From: a bacterium
GTDB lineage: Bacteria; Bacillota; Clostridia; Lachnospirales; Lachnospiraceae
Direction of reading: 5' to 3'
Length of the DNA: 35,869 bases
Assembly: GCA_028724545.1 (NCBI GenBank)
Contig: JAQYCU010000075.1
Location: 1-35,869 of the forward strand
The notes under the pieces: generated by a model
The model's database searches: none
What the model was told of the DNA's origin: nothing
The model's input: only the letters and a program-made list of their open reading frames with translations
Translations under genes and position numbers: made by a program
Shown: piece by piece, positions 32,056 to 35,869 of the stretch
Position numbering within the stretch: position 1 is the first letter of the stretch
Layout of the letters: every line of letters starts with the position of its first letter

Positions 32056-32706
32056 ATGCCTCCGAAACCTAAATTTACAAGAGAAGAAGTTGCCGCTACG
32101 GCTCTTGCCATCATAAAAGGAAGTGGCGTATCGGCATTGACTGCCAGAGAAGTAGGAAAACGCCTGGGCACCACTGCAAGCCCGATTTTTACCATTTTTA
32201 CCAATATGGAAGATTTGAAAAGGGCAGCCAGAGCACTGGCATTAAAGGAATTTGAAGAATATGTCGGCGACTACAGGGAGTACACGCCTGCCTTTAAGCG
32301 GGTCGGCATGAAGATGGTATCCTACGCCATATATGAACCGGAGCTTTATAAGCTGCTGTTCATGCAGGAGTATCCCAGTGGACAAAGTTTTTCTGATACC
32401 ATGAAAGAACTGGGGGAGATGGTGGATATCTGCATTGCCCTGATGCAACGGGACTATAATCTGAACGAACCGGAAGCGAAGGTTCTTTTTGAACAAACCT
32501 GGATATACACCTTTGGAATTGGTTCACTGTGTGCGATGAAGGTCTGTGATTTTACGGAAGAGGAGATTTCAAATCGTCTGGGACAAGTATTCATGGGACA
32601 ATTAACGATGATTAAGAGTGGACAAATGAACTATATTACCGGTGTGCCACAGAAAGAAACCGAGAAACAGAATGAGAAAACGGAAAAGGAGAACGAAATA
32701 GAGTGA
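32056..32706 (+). CDS. TetR-family transcriptional regulator
   Basis: A 216-residue repressor. The ATG at 32056 follows AAAGGA by eight bases; 32047 is an in-frame alternative. The N-terminal helix-turn-helix (about 27-50, VSALTAREVGKRLGTTASPIFTIF) is TetR-like. The C-terminal domain (TWIYTFGIGSLCAMKVCDFTEEEI) resembles the WHG/TetR_C ligand-binding type. The tail is a charged Glu/Lys/Asn run. It stands before the acetyltransferase and the ABC transporter genes and probably controls them and itself. The ligand is unknown. Codon use is closer to the core genome than that of the HipA-like pair. Confidence 0.88.
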   Translation: MPPKPKFTREEVAATALAIIKGSGVSALTAREVGKRLGTTASPIFTIFTNMEDLKRAARALALKEFEEYVGDYREYTPAFKRVGMKMVSYAIYEPELYKLLFMQEYPSGQSFSDTMKELGEMVDICIALMQRDYNLNEPEAKVLFEQTWIYTFGIGSLCAMKVCDFTEEEISNRLGQVFMGQLTMIKSGQMNYITGVPQKETEKQNEKTEKENEIE

Positions 32707-32753
32707 TAAGTCACGGCTTTCTTAAGAGATAGGAAACATTGGAGGGAATTAAT

Positions 32754-33275
32754 ATGGAATTTAGAGTCGCTCAAATAGAGGATTTTGCCAGAGTGGTATC
32801 CTTCTATAAATATGTGATTGAAAATACTCAAGAAATAGAAAAATATGCACGTTGGATATACGGTCAACATCCAACGGATAAAATGATTCTAAATTATATT
32901 GAACAAGAAGCGATGTATCTTCTTAAAAAGGATCAGATAATCATAGGAGCAATGGCTATTACAATGTCTCAAAGTGATGATTACCATTACATAGATTGGG
33001 GCATCGAAGCAACTGATGATGAGGTAGCAGTAATACACATTTTGTGTATAAATCCGGATTATCAGAAACAGGGGATAGGAAAGAGAATGATTCGTGAAAG
33101 TATCATTCTCGCAAAGAAAGAAATGAAAAAAGCGATTCGTCTTGATGCATTGGCTAGTAATACACCTGCGCTTCAGCTGTACCAATCTTTTGGATTTAAA
33201 TATAGGGGAAAACAGCATTTGTATGCTGAAAATACAGGATGGACTGATTTTTGTTTTTTTGAATTATTGGAATAA
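32754..33275 (+). CDS. GNAT-family N-acetyltransferase
   Basis: A 173-residue acetyl-CoA-dependent transferase. The ATG at 32754 follows GGAGGG by six bases; the frame opens earlier with TTG at 32739 but without a site. The acetyl-CoA loop is in motif A, HILCINPDYQKQGIGKRMI. Motif B is ALQLYQSFGFKYRGK. The N-terminal half has the helix-strand pattern of small GNATs. The substrate cannot be told; amines, antibiotics and protein N-termini are all possible. It lies 47 bases after the TetR gene. Confidence 0.87.
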   Translation: MEFRVAQIEDFARVVSFYKYVIENTQEIEKYARWIYGQHPTDKMILNYIEQEAMYLLKKDQIIIGAMAITMSQSDDYHYIDWGIEATDDEVAVIHILCINPDYQKQGIGKRMIRESIILAKKEMKKAIRLDALASNTPALQLYQSFGFKYRGKQHLYAENTGWTDFCFFELLE

Positions 33276-33299
33276 AGGCTATGTCACAAAAACTATTAT

Positions 33300-33377
33300 C
33301 AAAGTATTCAGAGAAAAAATCATATGACACAAACGAAGTTGGCAGATTTGTTATCAGTGAGCGATAAGATGAAATGA
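33300..33377 (+). pseudogene. Truncated Xre-type helix-turn-helix remnant
   Basis: In the frame of ATG 33324 the peptide reads MTQTKLADLLSVSDKMK then stop, preceded in frame by QSIQRKNH. TQTKLADLLSVSDK is the second and third helix of a typical Xre/Cro DNA-binding domain (usually continuing SISKWERG). Everything after the recognition-helix start is missing. No ribosome site is seen. It is probably debris of a regulator once paired with the ABC genes that follow. Confidence 0.65.
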
Positions 33378-33408
33378 TTGTGTAATCAATTTTGGGAGAA
33401 AAGAATAT

Positions 33409-34323
33409 ATGGAAAATATTATAGAAATCAAACACTTACATAAATCCTTTAAGGATGTAAAGGCAGTACAGGATTTAAGTTTTTGCGTGAAGCGTGGTGA
33501 ACTCTTCGCATTTCTCGGTATCAATGGTGCAGGCAAATCTACTACAATCTCCATCCTTTGTGGGCAACTGCAAAAGGACAGTGGTAAGGTAGAAGTCTGT
33601 GGGGAAAATATCGAAGAAGCTCTAAGCAGCGTAAAACGTCGATTGGGAGTTGTTTTCCAAAATTCTGTATTGGACGGTGCATTGACAGTAAAGGATAACC
33701 TGCAAAGCCGTGCAGCTCTTTATGGCATAACAGGTCAGACATTTCACGAGAGAATGTCTGAACTTGCCAAACTGTTAGACTTTGACGATTTACTGAACCG
33801 AACTGTATCAAAACTCTCCGGCGGACAGCGAAGACGCATCGACATTGCACGGGCGCTTCTTCACAAACCGGAAATTTTGGTGCTCGACGAGCCTACCACA
33901 GGTCTTGACCCTCAGACGAGAAAACTCTTGTGGGATGTGGTTTCCAAACTTCGGGAACAGGAGAATATGACCGTTTTCCTGACGACTCACTATATGGAGG
34001 AGGCAGCAGAGGCGGACTATGTCATCATTTTGGACAGTAGAAAGATTGCTGCCGAGGGAACACCGCTCATGCTGAAAAACAGTTATGCCAGTGACTATAT
34101 CAAGCTGTATGGTATTACTGGGGAGCAGGTTAAGGCATTGAACCAACCATATACAGTCATTCGTGATGGTTATCTGATTTCGGTACCGGATACCAAATCG
34201 GCTACCGGATTAATTTTGGAACATCCGGATTTATTTACGGATTATGAAATTATGAAAGGAAAAATGGATGATGTATTTTTGGCGGTAACCGGCAAAAAGC
34301 TCACGGGAGGTGATGATAAATGA
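33409..34323 (+). CDS. ABC transporter ATP-binding protein (DrrA-like)
   Basis: The ATPase of an ABC-2 type exporter, 304 residues. The Walker A is GINGAGKST (37-45), the signature LSGGQRRR starts at 136, the Walker B is ILVLDEPTTGLDP (156-168) and the switch histidine is in LTTHYMEEAA. The C-terminal ~90 residues form the extra domain seen in DrrA/antibiotic and lantibiotic-immunity ATPases. The ribosome site is GGGAGAA. The last four bases overlap the permease start (ATGA), so the two genes form one unit. The likely role is drug or peptide efflux; the substrate is unknown. Confidence 0.93.
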   Translation: MENIIEIKHLHKSFKDVKAVQDLSFCVKRGELFAFLGINGAGKSTTISILCGQLQKDSGKVEVCGENIEEALSSVKRRLGVVFQNSVLDGALTVKDNLQSRAALYGITGQTFHERMSELAKLLDFDDLLNRTVSKLSGGQRRRIDIARALLHKPEILVLDEPTTGLDPQTRKLLWDVVSKLREQENMTVFLTTHYMEEAAEADYVIILDSRKIAAEGTPLMLKNSYASDYIKLYGITGEQVKALNQPYTVIRDGYLISVPDTKSATGLILEHPDLFTDYEIMKGKMDDVFLAVTGKKLTGGDDK

Positions 34324-35216
34324 CACAACTTGGTGCATTGATAAAACGAAATTGCAAGCTGTTTTTTAAGGATAAAGGCATGTTTTTTACATCCCTGATT
34401 ACACCCTTGATTTTGCTTGTGCTTTACATAACCTTCCTTGCAAAGATTTATCGGGACAGCTTTGCAGATGCGATACCACCTGGATTTTCTATTTCGGATA
34501 GCGTGATAGATGGGATTGTAGGTGGACAATTGGTATCGTCCCTGCTTGCAGTGTGCTGTGTGACAGTGGCATTTTGCTCAAATTTACTTATAGTGCAGGA
34601 CAAAATCAGTGGTGCAAGGCGTGACTTAACTATGTCGCCGATAAAATCATCTACTCTGGCACTTGGTTATTTTGTGGCAAGTTTTGGCGCAACTCTTATT
34701 ATCTGTTTTGTGGCATTGGGTGCTTGTCTGGGATATCTTAGCTTTATGGGATGGTATCTGTCTGCGATGGATGTATTTCTTCTGGTTTTGGATGTGGTGA
34801 TTCTTGCCTTATTTGGCACGGCACTATCCTCGCTTATCAATTGCAATCTCTCCACCAACGGACAGGGCTCTGCAGTGGGCACCATTGTCAGCGCAGGCTA
34901 TGGCTTTATCTGTGGTGCTTATATGCCGATATCCAACTTTGGAGAGGGACTGCAAAAGGTGCTGTCCTTCTTCCCGGGGACTTACGGAACATCACTTTTG
35001 CGCAATCATGCGTTGCGTGGGGCGTATGCGAAACTGTCTGAACTTGGCGTTCCAGAGAAAATCATAGAAAAGATTAAAGACGGCATTGACTGCAATATTT
35101 ACTTCTTTGGAGATAAGGTAGAGCTTTCTGCTATGTATGGAGTTATGGTTGCAACGGTTGTTTTGCTGATTCTTGGATATGTCCTTCTGTGCCGGGTGAG
35201 AAAAGAGAAAGGTTAA
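34320..35216 (+). CDS. ABC-2 type transporter permease
   Basis: The membrane partner of the preceding ATPase, 298 residues. A cytosolic N-terminal helix (IKRNCKLFFKDKG) leads into the first membrane helix (22-42), an extracellular loop, then four helices between about 68 and 215 and a last one near 272-292, the ABC-2 six-helix plan. YGFICGAYMPISNFGEGLQKVLSFFPGTYG is the conserved re-entrant segment before the final loop. It overlaps the ATPase gene by four bases. Confidence 0.92.
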   Translation: MTQLGALIKRNCKLFFKDKGMFFTSLITPLILLVLYITFLAKIYRDSFADAIPPGFSISDSVIDGIVGGQLVSSLLAVCCVTVAFCSNLLIVQDKISGARRDLTMSPIKSSTLALGYFVASFGATLIICFVALGACLGYLSFMGWYLSAMDVFLLVLDVVILALFGTALSSLINCNLSTNGQGSAVGTIVSAGYGFICGAYMPISNFGEGLQKVLSFFPGTYGTSLLRNHALRGAYAKLSELGVPEKIIEKIKDGIDCNIYFFGDKVELSAMYGVMVATVVLLILGYVLLCRVRKEKG

Positions 35217-35229
35217 AAGGAGACTTCCC

Positions 35230-35283
35230 GATGGTGGCAGCCGGATTAGTGAGGAAAATTTGGACGCAGTTCTTGGGGGATAG
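35230..35283 (+). pseudogene. Relic resembling a double-glycine leader peptide
   Basis: In the frame through 35236-35283 the sequence reads GSRISEENLDAVLGG and then stops. L/I-S-E-E-x-L-D-x-V-x-GG is the pattern of double-glycine leaders cleaved from bacteriocin-like peptides. No start codon exists in this frame. An ATG with a good site (AAAAGGAG, 35215-35222) begins at 35231 in another frame and gives a 23-residue peptide (MVAAGLVRKIWTQFLGDREK..). A single insertion or two-base deletion near the ATG would join ATG and leader. It may be a frameshifted remnant or chance. Confidence 0.4.
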
Positions 35284-35326
35284 AGAAAAATTATTGAAGT
35301 AACATAATTTTAAGGAGGAAAATAGT

Positions 35327-35869
35327 ATGCCAGAATCAATTTCAATTAATTCAATTATTATGATGGGTGTCACCGCTGCAATTTTATTTTTTCTGCCGGT
35401 AATTGTTACAATCGTATGGAAAAAGAAGATGGGAGAGAAGGTATCATGGAAATCTTTGTTGATTGGTGCCGTTGGATTTTTCGTAACCGTGCGGGTACTG
35501 GAGCTTGGTGTTCATATGGTCTGCCTTGTGCTTGATACCCCGATTTCCCGTTTTATAAATGGAAATACTGTCGCATTTGTCCTTTATGGAATTTTCATGG
35601 CAGGTATATTTGAAGAATGTGGTCGTTATATCATCATAAAATACATAGTGAAAAAGAACAAGACCACTGAGAATATGATTATGTATGGCATCGGGCATGG
35701 TGGTATGGAAGTGTGGGCAATTTCACTGCTGACAGTAATCTCTAACCTTGCCATGGCAATTATGTTAAACACATTAGGGGTTGAAGCGTTTATGAAAGCG
35801 ACTGCTGTAACAGCAGAAAATCAAGCCACTGCAACAACAATGATGAACCAGATTGGAACGTTTGGTTTT
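35327..35869 (+). CDS. YhfC-family intramembrane metalloprotease-like protein, cut by the window edge
   Basis: 181 codons are visible from ATG 35327, which follows AAGGAGG (35312-35318) by eight bases, and the frame is open at the window end. At least four hydrophobic helices are present. The conserved motifs FEECGRY (with EE and R, near residue 101) and GHGGMEV (near 127) are those of the YhfC family, related to CPBP/PrsW-type membrane proteases and putative antibiotic-resistance or immunity proteins. It follows the ABC exporter by 110 bases, with the leader-like relic in between. The substrate is unknown. Confidence 0.85.
   Translation, partial: MPESISINSIIMMGVTAAILFFLPVIVTIVWKKKMGEKVSWKSLLIGAVGFFVTVRVLELGVHMVCLVLDTPISRFINGNTVAFVLYGIFMAGIFEECGRYIIIKYIVKKNKTTENMIMYGIGHGGMEVWAISLLTVISNLAMAIMLNTLGVEAFMKATAVTAENQATATTMMNQIGTFGF

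Overview
The window looks like chromosomal DNA of an endospore-forming, flagellated, Gram-positive anaerobe of the class Clostridia, most likely Lachnospiraceae. The reasons are a full eight-gene spoIIIA operon, spoIVB, a flagellin, the Firmicute order asp23-nusB-xseA-xseB-ispA-dxs-tlyA-nadK-argR-(recN-spoIVB), AT-leaning coding sequence, strong GGAGG ribosome sites, and several non-ATG starts chosen by those sites (GTG or TTG in spoIIIAA, spoIIIAF, spoIIIAH, asp23, dxs, tlyA and recN). The genus is not resolved.

Layout. Bases 1-881 have almost no coding sequence and carry repeats and a long imperfect palindrome. Next come a flagellin gene with a very large variable domain (882-2831), a 36-residue membrane peptide (3003-3113), aroD-aroK (3155-4488) and efp (4709-5263). 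aroE is on the opposite strand (5643-6413). The spoIIIAA-AH operon (6633-11988) follows a likely sigma-E promoter and encodes the mother-cell side of the channel that links mother cell and forespore. A housekeeping run, asp23-nusB-xseA-xseB-ispA-dxs-tlyA-nadK-argR (12179-19728), covers rRNA antitermination, exonuclease VII, isoprenoid synthesis, rRNA methylation, NADP supply and arginine control. A TPP riboswitch with its own promoter and terminator then controls thiC (19972-21279). yebC and a 1407-residue secreted protein made of bacterial Ig-like repeats follow, and then recN and spoIVB.

After spoIVB the expected neighbour spo0A is absent. The sequence passes into an accessory region (30185-end). 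It holds an AT-rich two-gene HipA-like system with a doubled palindromic operator, a TetR regulator, a GNAT acetyltransferase, a broken Xre-type HTH fragment, an ABC-2 type transporter pair, a leader-peptide-like relic and the start of a YhfC-family membrane protein.

The most interesting candidate is the HipA-like pair (30312-31908). The kinase is short, lacking the N-terminal subdomain of classical HipA. The overlapping downstream gene appears to join a HipA-N-like region, a DUF2442-like region and a helix-turn-helix. It resembles the logic of the three-gene HipBST systems but is compressed into two genes in reversed order. A second theme is that many gene junctions carry decayed tandem duplications with periods of 30-38 bp, some of which include the stop codon of the upstream gene.
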